Origin: Salinibacter sp. 10B
GTDB taxonomy: Bacteria; Bacteroidota; Rhodothermia; Rhodothermales; Salinibacteraceae
Assembly: GCF_002954405.1 (NCBI RefSeq)
Contig: NZ_MQWC01000004.1
Span: 798,600-862,599, forward strand
Length of the DNA: 64,000 bases
Direction of reading: 5' to 3'
The translations under genes and the position numbers were made by a program. Under the pieces are notes generated by a model. That model ran no database searches. It was given only the letters and a program-made list of their open reading frames with translations, and was not told the DNA's origin. This document shows, in pieces, positions 1 to 11,836 of the stretch (position 1 is its first letter; every line of letters begins with the position of its first letter).

Positions 1-188
1 AGGGACGCGACGCGGTATGAGCACGATTCAGCAACGACTGATCTTGGGAAACGAAAGAACATCTATCGGATAGCCGAATCGTAGGCGTGTTGACCCGACG
101 GAGATCCAGTCCAACGGTAAATTTTGGTAGAGATGCCCAATGACGAATCCAGCGTCGTTCGATGCTGATCTTCTCGTGAGCCGTGCCC

Positions 189-2537
189 TTACCGCACGAC
201 CGTGAGGCGCCGAGTTTGCACCTGCCCCCCAGCCACCATGCGGACGAAGTACACTCCGCTTGGAAACCGGCTCGTGTCGAGACGCCGCTCGGCCCGTCCA
301 GCCGCCATGGATCCTCGAGCAAACGTCGCCACCCGCTGCCCCAGCACGTTGTAGAGGCTGATGTCGACGTCCGCCGCCTTCGGCACGGCGTAGCGCAGCG
401 TGACGCCGTCTCGGGCCGGGTTCGGGAACGGAGCATGCAGCGTCAGCCGATCCGCCTCCCCGAGCCGCACGACCACGACATCGGTGAAAGTCGCCGTACC
501 GTCGAGGTCGACCTGCCGGAGACGATACGTTAGCGAGTCGGCAGTAAAGGGAAGCGTCTCGTCTACGAAGCGATAGGACTGCGCTGCGTCAGTTGTGCCG
601 CGGCCATCCACGAAGCCGAGGGCCGTAAAGCTCTCCCCTTCGACGGCACGCTCAACGTGAAAGCCGGCGTTCTTCGTCTCCGAGGCGGTCTGCCAGTTTA
701 GACGAACAGCGTCTCCATCCCGCTGCGCCGAAAATCCAGCCAGTTCGACCGGCAATGTGCTCTGGGCCGCCGTTACCGCAAACTGGCTGAAGCCCGTGAC
801 CCCCACGGCACAGATCTGGGTCGGGGTGTTCGTCGGTCGGAGCTCGGACGTGAGTTGCGTCCAGGTGGTGCTGTTCGCATCCGGTCGCTTGTAGAGGGCC
901 AGGTCGGACGCCGAAAGTCCCGAGACCACGAGGTCCTCAATTGAAAAGCACACGTCGGCGTCGAACGAAGCAGCGTTGTCGCTGAGGGTGAGCGACCAGA
1001 GTGCATCGACGGCCAGCCCCTGTGCGTCCGGCAGACCGAGCGCCGCCGGATCCGGCGGCGCAAGGTCTCGCACGGCCTCCAGATCGACGGCAGTGCTCAG
1101 ACTGTTGAAAATCAGCTCCAGGTTGAGACCACTCCATTCGATGGGCTGGAGGTTGGCGGGATCGAGGGACGCACGGCGGGCGGGGTTGCCGTCGGTCTTC
1201 CATAGCTCTACGCCGTGATCCGGGTCCGCCGCGGCGAAGTACAGGTAATCGCCCGACACGACGAAGGATGGACTATAGTTGGGCTTCGGATTGCTCGAAC
1301 TCGATCCTGGATTGACGTCTTTGATCAGTACCGTCCCGGCCGCTGTGCCATCGCTCATGAACAGCTCACGGCCGTAGGCCGCGTCGTCCGCACTCACGTA
1401 GAGCCGATCGTTGAAGCAGGTGGCGTAGTTCGGGCCGGCAATGGGCGAGATGCGCTGGGTGCCGGCGGCCGTGCCGTCCGTCGCCCACAGGTCCGTACCA
1501 TTGTCGAACCGGTTGACGCCCTCCAAGAACAGCCTCCCTCCGCAGGAGATGAGCGGTTGCCCACCCTGAGCGAGAATATCGCGGACCAGAATCTGAGTGC
1601 CGCCGGGCGTCCCGTTGCTTTTCCAGAGGTGATTGTCGGTCTCGAAGTAGATGGCGCCATCGTGAACCGAAATGTCGGGATTGTAATCGGCAACAGTCAG
1701 CTTTGCCGTTCCGCTCTCGGTGCCGTCGGAGATGAACACGGCGTAGTCCCCGTTCTCGTCCCGGGCCCCAAACACGACGCGGTTCCCAAACGGCGTGAGT
1801 CCCTGCGGACTGCCGCTGTTGTTCGTGCCCGGATACAAATCGGCCACCTGCACAGTGCCATCGGAGGTGCCGTCGCTCACCCACAACTCTTCCCCATCCA
1901 CGCTCCGGGCCGCAAAGAAGAGGTTAGTCCCGGCTACAACGAGTCGATTCGGACGACCATCTAAGGGATAGGTCTGCCCGTACTGCTGATACGTTCCGGG
2001 GTACAGGTCTTTGAAGAGGACCGTGCCGCTCGTGGTACCGTCGCTCACCCACAGCTCTTCGCCGTACTGATCGCCCTCGGCAGCAAAAAAGACCCGCCCA
2101 TCGAAAACCGCCAGCCACTCTGGGTTGGAGCCGGAGGATGAGTTGATCTCTTTGACCTGATACGTACCGGCGGCCGTCCCATCGCTCACCCACAGCTCTC
2201 GATAGGACGTGTCGTCCTTTTTCGCACTGAAGAAGGCTCTCCCATTAAGCGCAACGGTTTCTTCTGGCCCAAAGCCATCGGTGTCGACATAGACATCTTT
2301 GACGAGCTTCGTCCCCGCCTCGGTCCCATCTGAGATCCAGGGTTCGAAGCCGTGGGTGTTGTCTTTGGCCGTAAAGAAGAGGCGCCCATTCAGGTCGACG
2401 GGCTCCTGGGGATTGCTGTCGTACGCCGCCCCCGGATTGATGTCTTTGACGAGTTCGGTTTGGGCAATCGCGGCTTCCGGGCCGACCAGGAGAATTCCCG
2501 TAAGGAGGAAAATCCAGCAGGCGTATCGATAGGGCAT
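189..2537 (-). CDS. Secreted ELWxxDGT-repeat protein with type IX secretion C-terminal sorting domain
   Basis: Predicted exported surface protein of 782 aa. The chosen ATG at 2537 gives a clean signal peptide (hydrophobic core IFLLTGILLVG, cleavage after AIAQ); an ATG 78 nt upstream would bury it behind a polar extension. The body carries about nine copies of the ELWVSDGTxxGT motif spaced 45-70 residues apart, which is the ELWxxDGT repeat and probably forms beta-propeller-like blades. The last 80 residues have the Por sorting-domain pattern (PFPNPARDG, VDISLYNVLGQRV, SGVYFVRM), so export by the type IX system and surface attachment or release is expected. The ligand is unknown. It is the first gene in the window, transcribed toward the left edge, and no partner is visible. 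Family assignment is secure; function is not. Confidence 0.9.
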   Translation of the reverse strand: MPYRYACWIFLLTGILLVGPEAAIAQTELVKDINPGAAYDSNPQEPVDLNGRLFFTAKDNTHGFEPWISDGTEAGTKLVKDVYVDTDGFGPEETVALNGRAFFSAKKDDTSYRELWVSDGTAAGTYQVKEINSSSGSNPEWLAVFDGRVFFAAEGDQYGEELWVSDGTTSGTVLFKDLYPGTYQQYGQTYPLDGRPNRLVVAGTNLFFAARSVDGEELWVSDGTSDGTVQVADLYPGTNNSGSPQGLTPFGNRVVFGARDENGDYAVFISDGTESGTAKLTVADYNPDISVHDGAIYFETDNHLWKSNGTPGGTQILVRDILAQGGQPLISCGGRLFLEGVNRFDNGTDLWATDGTAAGTQRISPIAGPNYATCFNDRLYVSADDAAYGRELFMSDGTAAGTVLIKDVNPGSSSSNPKPNYSPSFVVSGDYLYFAAADPDHGVELWKTDGNPARRASLDPANLQPIEWSGLNLELIFNSLSTAVDLEAVRDLAPPDPAALGLPDAQGLAVDALWSLTLSDNAASFDADVCFSIEDLVVSGLSASDLALYKRPDANSTTWTQLTSELRPTNTPTQICAVGVTGFSQFAVTAAQSTLPVELAGFSAQRDGDAVRLNWQTASETKNAGFHVERAVEGESFTALGFVDGRGTTDAAQSYRFVDETLPFTADSLTYRLRQVDLDGTATFTDVVVVRLGEADRLTLHAPFPNPARDGVTLRYAVPKAADVDISLYNVLGQRVATFARGSMAAGRAERRLDTSRFPSGVYFVRMVAGGQVQTRRLTVVR

Positions 2538-2906
2538 GGGACAACGGCAAAGAGGGAGGGAAACAATCAACGCCCAATATACACCATATTTTGTTTCCGT
2601 GCGCTCCTCTGGCACAATTCACCAGGGGAGAACTGGCGTAATCCAATTAAAAACGCCGCTGCCCTCCTCAAAGTCGGTCACCAGAGAGGCGTCCAGCGAT
2701 TAACCTCAAAAAGGCACAAGATTGTCAGAACCCATCCAGCCGAAAGGAGAGATTCCAATGTCCGTCGGAGATAGGCTGGCACGAGCCGCAGTGAAGCGAG
2801 TCGAGAGCAAAAATGAGCGCCGCCGCCTCCAGGTCAGACCAATCATAGATCGGTCACTGAAGACGGCGGCGCATTCCAACCTCCACACTCAATACTTCGC
2901 TATCAC
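2538..2906. other. Intergenic region between the ELWxxDGT gene and clpB
   Basis: Holds the clpB terminator hairpin and the 5' leader and promoter region of the leftward secreted-protein gene. I see no additional gene; the short open frames here are antisense shadows. Confidence 0.6.
2809..2872 (-). terminator. Large intrinsic terminator downstream of clpB
   Basis: On the minus strand, 34 nt after the clpB stop, a 9-bp GC stem (GCGCCGCCG with CGGCGGCGC) encloses a 7-bp stem (TCTTCAG with CTGGAGG, two G-U pairs). That in turn encloses an 8-bp stem (GACCGATC with GATTGGTC) closed by loop TAT. TCATTTTTG follows directly, giving the U-tract. Position and structure fit a Rho-independent terminator for clpB. 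Confidence 0.75.
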
Positions 2907-5591
<2,685 letters not shown>

Positions 5592-5992
5592 AAACTTCTA
5601 GGTGGTCTATATCAGATTCAGCACGGTCGGTCTGGCGTCACGTCGGATCGGCTTCTTCCGGCCTCCGTCGCCGCTCCAGCGTGCCCCTATACAGATCGAA
5701 AAGCATACCAGCCTTCCCTGCTCTGACAGGATGGCAGATCCCCGAACGTGGAGTGAGGTGTGTAGACTGTGGAACGCTCCGGATGGACGGATCCCTCAAT
5801 TCCACACTCCTCATTCCACACCCCGCATTCGAAATGATCGTGAATCCGTATTTGTAACGCACTGCGTCAAGACGAACCGGAACCGATGACGCAGCGCGTT
5901 ATTTAATGAAACGAACAATCGTTGGGTCCCTTTGCCTCAGATAGGTGTCCCATCGTTTGCCCATCCTTTTCAACAACGACCCGAGGACTGAC
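5592..5992. other. Divergent intergenic region, clpB / phasin-like gene
   Basis: Contains the promoters of both neighbours. A 7-mer TGTGGAA at 5768-5774 is followed by two inverted copies TTCCACA at 5800-5806 and 5814-5820. They could be regulator sites, but they lie about 180-230 nt from the clpB start, so the assignment is weak. No gene is seen. Confidence 0.4.
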
Positions 5993-6652
5993 ATGACGGC
6001 ACAAGACACCACGACGCCGACGAACGGCGAAGGCTTCGACCTCAAGGAACTGCCCGACGAGGTGACCGGACGGGCCCGTGAGATTTGGCTGGCCGGGCTC
6101 GGGGCGCTCTCGCGACTCGAACAGGAGGGGGACAAGGTTTTTCAGACCCTCGTTGAGCGCGGCAAAGACTACGAGGACAAGCGCAGCAAACAGATTCAGG
6201 ACGCAACCGAAAACCTCCGCAAGCAACAGGAATCCTTTACGAAGGACGTCACCCAGCGTCTCGACGATGCAACGCAGTCCGTTGAAAAAGCGGTGTCGGA
6301 CACGCTCAGCGGCACTCTTGGCCGCATTGGCGTGCCCACCCGGGACGAAGTGCGGGGACTGTCGCGGCGCGTCGGCGAGCTTTCGAAAAAGCTCGACGCG
6401 CTCTCGCAGATGCTCGACGCTCAACAGACAGCTGTCGAGGAACGCGTCCTCCACGTTATTCCCAGCGAGAACGGCTGGACCGTTACGATCGAAGGCGAAG
6501 ACGATGTCTTGGATCTCTACGACACGAAAAAGGAGGCTGTGAGTGCGGGTCGTGAGGCCGCCAAGACGCACGCGCCGAGTCAGCTCATCGTACACAAGCA
6601 GGATCGCTCGGTGCAGGAGTCGTTCTCTTATGATGCGGAGGATGCGGAATAG
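5993..6652 (+). CDS. Phasin-family (polyhydroxyalkanoate granule-associated PhaF/PhaI-like) protein
   Basis: Predicted 219-aa cytosolic protein. Residues about 15-60 carry the phasin-like signature around AREIWLAGLGALSRLEQEGDK, followed by a long amphipathic helical stretch (about 60-150), as in PhaF/PhaI proteins that coat polyhydroxyalkanoate granules. The C-terminal third (about 150-219) is different: short, acidic and strand-like, with an alternating hydrophobic pattern (WTVTIEGEDDVLDLYDTKKEA), and resembles a DUF2188-type small domain. The ATG at 5993 is preceded by AGGACTG and begins the Ala/Thr-rich N-terminus; an upstream in-frame ATG at 5945 looks spurious. No PHA synthase lies nearby, so the granule role is inferred from the family alone. 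Confidence 0.75.
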   Translation: MTAQDTTTPTNGEGFDLKELPDEVTGRAREIWLAGLGALSRLEQEGDKVFQTLVERGKDYEDKRSKQIQDATENLRKQQESFTKDVTQRLDDATQSVEKAVSDTLSGTLGRIGVPTRDEVRGLSRRVGELSKKLDALSQMLDAQQTAVEERVLHVIPSENGWTVTIEGEDDVLDLYDTKKEAVSAGREAAKTHAPSQLIVHKQDRSVQESFSYDAEDAE

Positions 6653-6881
6653 TCCCCACAGCATCCGTAAAAACGCCTGGGCGTCTCTACTCAACGCGGC
6701 CCGTTGCCCGATCTCGGTCGGGGACGGGCTGTTTGTGTTTGGTGTCCTTCCGCTTTCCCCCAAGGTCTCCAGTGTCCGCCGGCGGAACGAGCGCTCCAAC
6801 CTCCCTCGGGAACCTTGATTTCTCCATTCGCTTGGGTGAGGGATCACCTCCGTCGTGTCCTCTCTCCCCAAAGGTCCTTCG

Positions 6882-8150
6882 ATGCGTCTGCTCTCTTCCG
6901 ACGAGCCAACCGCCGATGACAATACGGATCCACTCCATGGGAAGTCTCGGACGCTGGGCCTCTTGGCGCTGGCCTCGCTCTTGGCGATGGCGCTCTGGTT
7001 TTCGGGGTCAGCCGTCGTGCCCCAGCTCACAGCGGAGTGGAATCTGAGCGGGGGACAGCAATCGTGGATGACCATGAGCGTGCAGATCGGCTTCGTGGTC
7101 GGCGCGCTGCTGAGTGCCAGCCTGAACGTGGCCGACCGCCTTCCGGCGCACGTCTTCTTCGCGGCATCTGCTCTCACGGGCGCCGTCGTGAACGCCGCGG
7201 TAGCGATCGTGGCTCCGGGCCCATGGTCTGCGATCGGTTTTCGCTTTCTGACCGGCGTGACCCTCGCGGGCGTCTACCCGCCGGGCATGAAGCTTGTAGC
7301 GACGTGGTGCAAAGAGGATCGCGGCGAGGGCATCGGGCTGCTGGTGGGAGCCATCACGGTCGGCTCGGCCCTGCCTCACCTCCTCAATGCCCTGCCCGTC
7401 TTTGAGGGGACGGGCGGCCTCCCGCCCTGGCGTACCATCGTCCTCATCGCCTCGGGCCTCGCGGTTGTCGGAGCGGGCATCGCCTTCCTCTTCCTTGAAG
7501 AAGGCCCGTACCTGAGCAAGGCCACCGGCTTTAACTGGCATCATGCGGGCGAAGGGCTCCGCAGCACGCCGCCCCGCCTGGCCAATTTCGGCTATCTGGG
7601 GCACATGTGGGAGCTCTACGCAATGTGGACGTGGGTGCCCATTTTCCTGCTGGCCAGCTACGAGGCCGCCGGATGGAGCGAGCAGATGGCGCGGATCGCG
7701 GGCTTCAGCGTCATCGCGGTCGGGGGCGTCGGGGGCTACTTGGCAGGCCGACTGGCCGATCGTCTCGGACGCACCCGCATCACCGCCTGGAGCCTCGCGG
7801 TGAGCGGCACCTGTGCACTCATAGCGGGCCTTTTCCTCTCGATGCCCGGCGTACTCACGGTGCTCTGCCTCGTGTGGGGCTTTGCGGTGGTGGCCGACAG
7901 CGCGCAGTTCAGCGCCGCCGTGAGCGAGCTTACCGACCCGCGCTATGTGGGCACGGCCCTGACCGTTCAGACCTGCCTCGGCTTCCTTCTTACACTCGTC
8001 ACGCTGCGTGCTGTGCCACCGCTGGTGGACGGGCTGGGATGGGCCGGGACTTTCCCCTTCCTCGCAATCGGTCCGGCATTCGGCCTCTGGAGCATGATGC
8101 GCCTGCGCGAGCTGCCCGAGGCAACGCAGATGGCGTCGGGGAATCGGTGA
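6882..8150 (+). CDS. Major facilitator superfamily transporter
   Basis: Inner-membrane carrier of 422 aa with about 12 hydrophobic segments in two halves separated by a charged loop near residue 215. The start at 6882 follows AAAGG at 8-12 nt spacing and beats an ATG 27 nt earlier. The family loop after TM2 is reduced (NVADRLPAH), but the second-half copy AGRLADRLGRTR (around 285-296) is canonical and supports MFS. The substrate cannot be read from sequence; the opening (SLLAMALWFSGSAVVPQL) resembles uncharacterised MFS carriers of the nitrate/cyanate-transporter branch. It converges on the glucokinase gene with only 31 nt between them, so no co-regulation is implied. Confidence 0.88.
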   Translation: MRLLSSDEPTADDNTDPLHGKSRTLGLLALASLLAMALWFSGSAVVPQLTAEWNLSGGQQSWMTMSVQIGFVVGALLSASLNVADRLPAHVFFAASALTGAVVNAAVAIVAPGPWSAIGFRFLTGVTLAGVYPPGMKLVATWCKEDRGEGIGLLVGAITVGSALPHLLNALPVFEGTGGLPPWRTIVLIASGLAVVGAGIAFLFLEEGPYLSKATGFNWHHAGEGLRSTPPRLANFGYLGHMWELYAMWTWVPIFLLASYEAAGWSEQMARIAGFSVIAVGGVGGYLAGRLADRLGRTRITAWSLAVSGTCALIAGLFLSMPGVLTVLCLVWGFAVVADSAQFSAAVSELTDPRYVGTALTVQTCLGFLLTLVTLRAVPPLVDGLGWAGTFPFLAIGPAFGLWSMMRLRELPEATQMASGNR

Positions 8151-8181
8151 CAAGGCCAAACATCACTGTGGAAAGCGCCTC

Positions 8182-9165
8182 TCACCCCACCGACGCCCTC
8201 AGTCGTCGCTGGGCCACCACGGCCGCCCCGACTGGTCCCGCATCATCGCCAAGCTCCGCCGGTACAATCCGAATTTGCTCCGCCCCTCGCCGCTGCAGGT
8301 AGTGCTGCCGTGCCGTCCGTTCGATCGGTTTCAGAAACGACTCGCCGAGCCGCTCCACCACTCCGCCGCCGTACACGATAATCTCGGGATCGAGTACGTT
8401 CACCAGGTTGGCCGTCAAGATGCCCAGGTAGTACTGTGCATTCTGAAGGACCTCCTCCATCAGCAGATCTTCCGCCTCCAGCGACGCTTCGATGACGCTG
8501 CTGGTGAGTTTCTTCTTGCCCTTGTCCTCCATAATTTCGAAGACCTCCGTCTCGCGTCCCTTTTCCATCTCCTCGTGGATGATGGCCTCCATTGCCGTCT
8601 TGCTGGCGTAGGCCTCAACGCAGCCGTCCCGCCCACATCCGCAGGTTCGGCCATGCGGCTTGACGATCACGTGCCCAATCTCGCCGGCCGCTCCGCGCCA
8701 GCCATGATGCGGTGCCCCATCGATAATGAGTCCGCCCCCGATGCCGGTGCCCACGAAAATCCCGATCATGTCCAGCGCCCCCTTGCCTGCCCCGTGCACA
8801 TGCTCCCCTACGACCCCGACGTTTACGTCATTGTCTACCATGACCGGAATACCGAACCGGTCGTGCAACGCCTCCCCAAGCGGCACGTTGTCCCACCCCA
8901 GGTTTGGTGCCGACCGGACGATGCCGGTCTCTTCTTCCACCGCCCCGGGCGCCCCGATACAGATGGCAGAAAAATCGCTTGCTTCTGCGTCCATCTTTTC
9001 GAAGACTGTCCGGATGGTCTTCTCGATTCGGTCGAGGACTGCTTCTATGCCCTTTTCAGGGCGCGTCTTTTTCTTTTTCGACTTCAGTATCTCTCCGTCG
9101 CGAACGGCGGCAGCCTCGATGTTCGTTGCTCCGAGATCAACACCAATGATTATTGGGACTGTCAT
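8182..9165 (-). CDS. ROK-family sugar kinase, probable glucokinase
   Basis: Predicted cytosolic ATP-dependent hexokinase of 327 aa that would phosphorylate glucose or a related sugar at C6. Visible signatures: N-terminal phosphate-binding GVDLGATN (8-15), catalytic Asp113 in DNDVN, GTGIGGG (140-145), and the ROK signature GEIGH (161-165) with the zinc ligands His165, Cys175, Cys177 and Cys182 in CGCGRDGC. Glu162 and His165 fit the sugar-binding ExGH motif typical of glucokinases. No DNA-binding N-terminal domain is present, so it is an enzyme rather than a NagC/XylR repressor. It is transcribed alone. Specificity (glucose versus fructose or ManNAc) is inferred. Confidence 0.92.
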   Translation of the reverse strand: MTVPIIIGVDLGATNIEAAAVRDGEILKSKKKKTRPEKGIEAVLDRIEKTIRTVFEKMDAEASDFSAICIGAPGAVEEETGIVRSAPNLGWDNVPLGEALHDRFGIPVMVDNDVNVGVVGEHVHGAGKGALDMIGIFVGTGIGGGLIIDGAPHHGWRGAAGEIGHVIVKPHGRTCGCGRDGCVEAYASKTAMEAIIHEEMEKGRETEVFEIMEDKGKKKLTSSVIEASLEAEDLLMEEVLQNAQYYLGILTANLVNVLDPEIIVYGGGVVERLGESFLKPIERTARQHYLQRRGAEQIRIVPAELGDDAGPVGAAVVAQRRLRASVG

Positions 9166-9400
9166 AGCCGATCGAGATGGATTATAAATAGAATAGACGC
9201 CTGACGTAATCAGGGGCAGATCGCCTCCGATGCCCGCCCGGCCGTGCTCAAAAGGACGCTGTCACAGAAGACGCAGACAAGTGCCCATCGGTTCGGGTTG
9301 CAATGCGATGATCGACCGTAATATTTTCAACGACTGGTCGGGGGCCACAGAAAATCATTGTGCATAGATGCTCACTCTTCTCGTCATCGCTCCCTCCGCC

Positions 9401-9868
9401 ATGATTCACCAGGATGTTCTCATGCGGCAGATTCGGCAGTTCACGAAAGCCATTGCCACCCTCCTCGGGCAGTCGCACCGCGAGCAGCCGGACGAAACGC
9501 TGCGGATGATTGATCAGGCCTGCAAGGACCACCTCGACGGCTCGGCCGAAGCCCTCCGCACCCTCCCGCCCAGTACTCTTCTGGAGCTGTGCCACGAGGG
9601 GAATCGGTTTGTGCCGGAGGCCGCCGAATCGCTTGCCCAAACGCTGCAGGAGATGGGCGAGGCCCACAGGGAACGCGACGAGCCCGAAAAGGCCGGCGCG
9701 TGTTTTGCCCGCTCGCTGATCCTCTACCGCCGCATGCTGGAGGACCCGGACGCTCCGGTGTCGTGGCAGATCGGCACCACCGTCGCGGCTCTTTCTGAGC
9801 GTGTCGATTCGTTTCCTGTGGACGACGCCGCGCAAGATGCACTCGACGCCTTACGCAACGCCGATTGA
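9401..9868 (+). CDS. Small helical protein, DUF6483-like
   Basis: Predicted soluble 155-aa all-helical protein. The ATG at 9401 gives the N-terminus MIHQDVLMRQIRQFTKAIA, which resembles the conserved start of the DUF6483 family I recall from Firmicutes (IxQDYIMRxI); a longer in-frame start at 9368 adds an implausible tail. The rest shows paired helices (residues 70-120, LAQTLQEMGEAHRERDEPEKAGACFARSL) with a TPR-like spacing. No enzyme motif is visible. It converges on the ABC exporter with 36 nt between them. The family name is a recollection and function is unknown. Confidence 0.65.
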   Translation: MIHQDVLMRQIRQFTKAIATLLGQSHREQPDETLRMIDQACKDHLDGSAEALRTLPPSTLLELCHEGNRFVPEAAESLAQTLQEMGEAHRERDEPEKAGACFARSLILYRRMLEDPDAPVSWQIGTTVAALSERVDSFPVDDAAQDALDALRNAD

Positions 9869-9904
9869 ATACGACTCGCGTCGCCCCCTCTCAGCGGTTG
9901 ACGC

Positions 9905-11701
9905 CTATCCCTCCACCGCTTCTTCCTCCGGCATCCGGAACTGATACGAGGCCAACTCCCGATAGAGCCCCTCCTGCTGAACGAGGGACGCGTGGGTGCC
10001 GCGCTGCACGATCCGCCCGCGATCGAGCACGAAGAGGCGATCGGCGGCCTGCACGGTGGACAGGCGATGGGCAATGATAAAGGTCGTGCGCCCCTCCATG
10101 AGTCGCTCCAACGCCTCCTGCACGAGGGCTTCCGAAGCCGAGTCGAGCGAGGACGTGGCCTCGTCCAGCAAGAGCAGACGCGCATCCCGCAGAAGCGCCC
10201 GGGCAATGGCGATCCGCTGGCGCTGCCCCCCGCTCAGCTTCACCCCTCGTTCTCCCACCTCCGCCTCGTAGCCGTTCGGCAGACCGACGATAAAGTCGTG
10301 GGCGTTCGCGGCCCGGGCGGCCTCCACGATCGCCTGCTCGTCGGCCTCCAGCCGCCCGTACCGGATGTTTTCGCGGATCGTGGTGTTGAAGAGGTGCACT
10401 TCCTGCGACACCGCCGCAATTTGTTCTCGCAACGACGCGCGCGTCACAGACCGAAGGTCGTGCCCGTCTACGGTGATCCGTCCGTCCTGGGGGTCGTAGA
10501 AACGGGGCACCAGACTCACGAGGGTCGACTTGCCCGCCCCGCTCGGGCCCACCAACGCCACCGTCTCTCCTGCCGCCACATCGAGGGATATGTCTCGGAG
10601 AACGGGGTGCCCCTCGTCGTACGCAAACGTCACCGCCTCAAAACGAACCCGTCCCTGTAGGCGGGGAAGCGAAAAAGCGTCGGGGGCATCCTGCAGCTCC
10701 GGCGTCGTATCCAAAAGCTCGAAGAGCCGTTCCGTCGCCCCTGCAGCACTGTTGAAGGTCGTATAGAGACGCGACACCCCGCTGACACTGCGGGCGATGT
10801 TAAAGGCATAGAAGATAAACGCTACGAGGTCCCCTTCCGTCAAGCGTCCCGCCAGTACCTCTACCCCACCATACCAGAACACGGCCACGAGCGCCGCAAA
10901 GAAGAGCAGGCCGACCGTGGAGGTGAACAGCGTCGACACCAGCACGCGGTACTTCGCCGTGTCGAAAAGATCCTCCACAGCCTCGTTGTACCGCCCGACC
11001 TCGTGGCCGGAGCGGGCAAAGGCCTTCACGACGCGAATGGCCGCCAGCGCCTCCTCCGCCACAGCCGTCGTATCCGCCAGACGGTCCTGAATCCGTCGCG
11101 ACAATGCCCGGATCTTGCGCCCAAAGTAGACGGCAAACCCACTGACGGCAGGCACGACAAGAAAGATAATCATGCTGAGCCGCCAGTTCAGCAGCACCAT
11201 GAGCACCACTGACCCCGTGAGCGAAAGTGACTGTGTGAGGAGCTCCGACAGCGCCTTCGTCACCGCATTGCGGACCGATCCCACATCGTTGGTGAGACGA
11301 GACGTGAGGTCGCCCGTACGATGATTGGCGAAGAACCGGAGGCTCTGCCGATGAAGGTGGCGGTACACCCGCTTCCGAAGATCCGTTACGACGCGCTCCC
11401 CCGTCCACTCCAACAGGTAGTTGCCCCCGAACGACAGCGCGGCCCGCAACACGAATAAGACGACGAGCCCGATCGTGAGACGATCGAGGAGCGCGCGATC
11501 CCCCTCTCGAAAGACCGCATCCACCAGCTCCCGGAGTCCGAGCGGCACGATGAGGGCAACCAGCGCGCCTAGAGCAGTACACACGAGGGCAACGGCGAGA
11601 CGACGCCAGTAGGGACGGCTCAACCGAAAGATGCGCCGAAGGGCCGTCCACAGCCGCTCCGGGCGGAGGGACTGTTCACTGGAGGAGGGGGCGTCCGCCA
11701 T
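9905..11701 (-). CDS. ABC exporter, fused permease-ATPase (MsbA/LmrA type)
   Basis: Half-size exporter of 598 aa that should homodimerise in the inner membrane and move lipids or hydrophobic compounds outward. The N-terminal six-helix domain (about 30-320) is followed by a nucleotide-binding domain with Walker A GPSGAGKS (385-392), signature [15 protein letters not shown], Walker B LLLLDEATSSLD and the His switch IIAHRLST. The sequence is complete, with no frameshift. Membership in the lipid A exporter group is plausible because the organism is diderm, but specificity cannot be assigned from these motifs. It is transcribed alone toward the convergent DUF6483-like gene. Confidence 0.93.
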   Translation of the reverse strand: MADAPSSSEQSLRPERLWTALRRIFRLSRPYWRRLAVALVCTALGALVALIVPLGLRELVDAVFREGDRALLDRLTIGLVVLFVLRAALSFGGNYLLEWTGERVVTDLRKRVYRHLHRQSLRFFANHRTGDLTSRLTNDVGSVRNAVTKALSELLTQSLSLTGSVVLMVLLNWRLSMIIFLVVPAVSGFAVYFGRKIRALSRRIQDRLADTTAVAEEALAAIRVVKAFARSGHEVGRYNEAVEDLFDTAKYRVLVSTLFTSTVGLLFFAALVAVFWYGGVEVLAGRLTEGDLVAFIFYAFNIARSVSGVSRLYTTFNSAAGATERLFELLDTTPELQDAPDAFSLPRLQGRVRFEAVTFAYDEGHPVLRDISLDVAAGETVALVGPSGAGKSTLVSLVPRFYDPQDGRITVDGHDLRSVTRASLREQIAAVSQEVHLFNTTIRENIRYGRLEADEQAIVEAARAANAHDFIVGLPNGYEAEVGERGVKLSGGQRQRIAIARALLRDARLLLLDEATSSLDSASEALVQEALERLMEGRTTFIIAHRLSTVQAADRLFVLDRGRIVQRGTHASLVQQEGLYRELASYQFRMPEEEAVEG

Positions 11702-11836
11702 AGATTCTGAGGCCGTTCAGGCGACGAGAAAGGAGGAGGCAACGAACCTTCTGTACCTGCCTCGCGCCTTAAGGATTCGGCCCGCCCCTCCGAAGCGTCC
11801 TGCTCAAAGCAACAGGACCGAAACATCCCATCTCCT

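Noticed and set aside
5903..7177. A 424-codon minus-strand frame opposite the phasin and MFS genes
   Set aside because: It covers two real plus-strand genes and the gap between them; no recognisable protein features.
7008..8159. A 383-codon frame opposite the MFS gene
   Set aside because: Arg/His/Gly-rich antisense shadow of the conserved transporter; no TM or domain.
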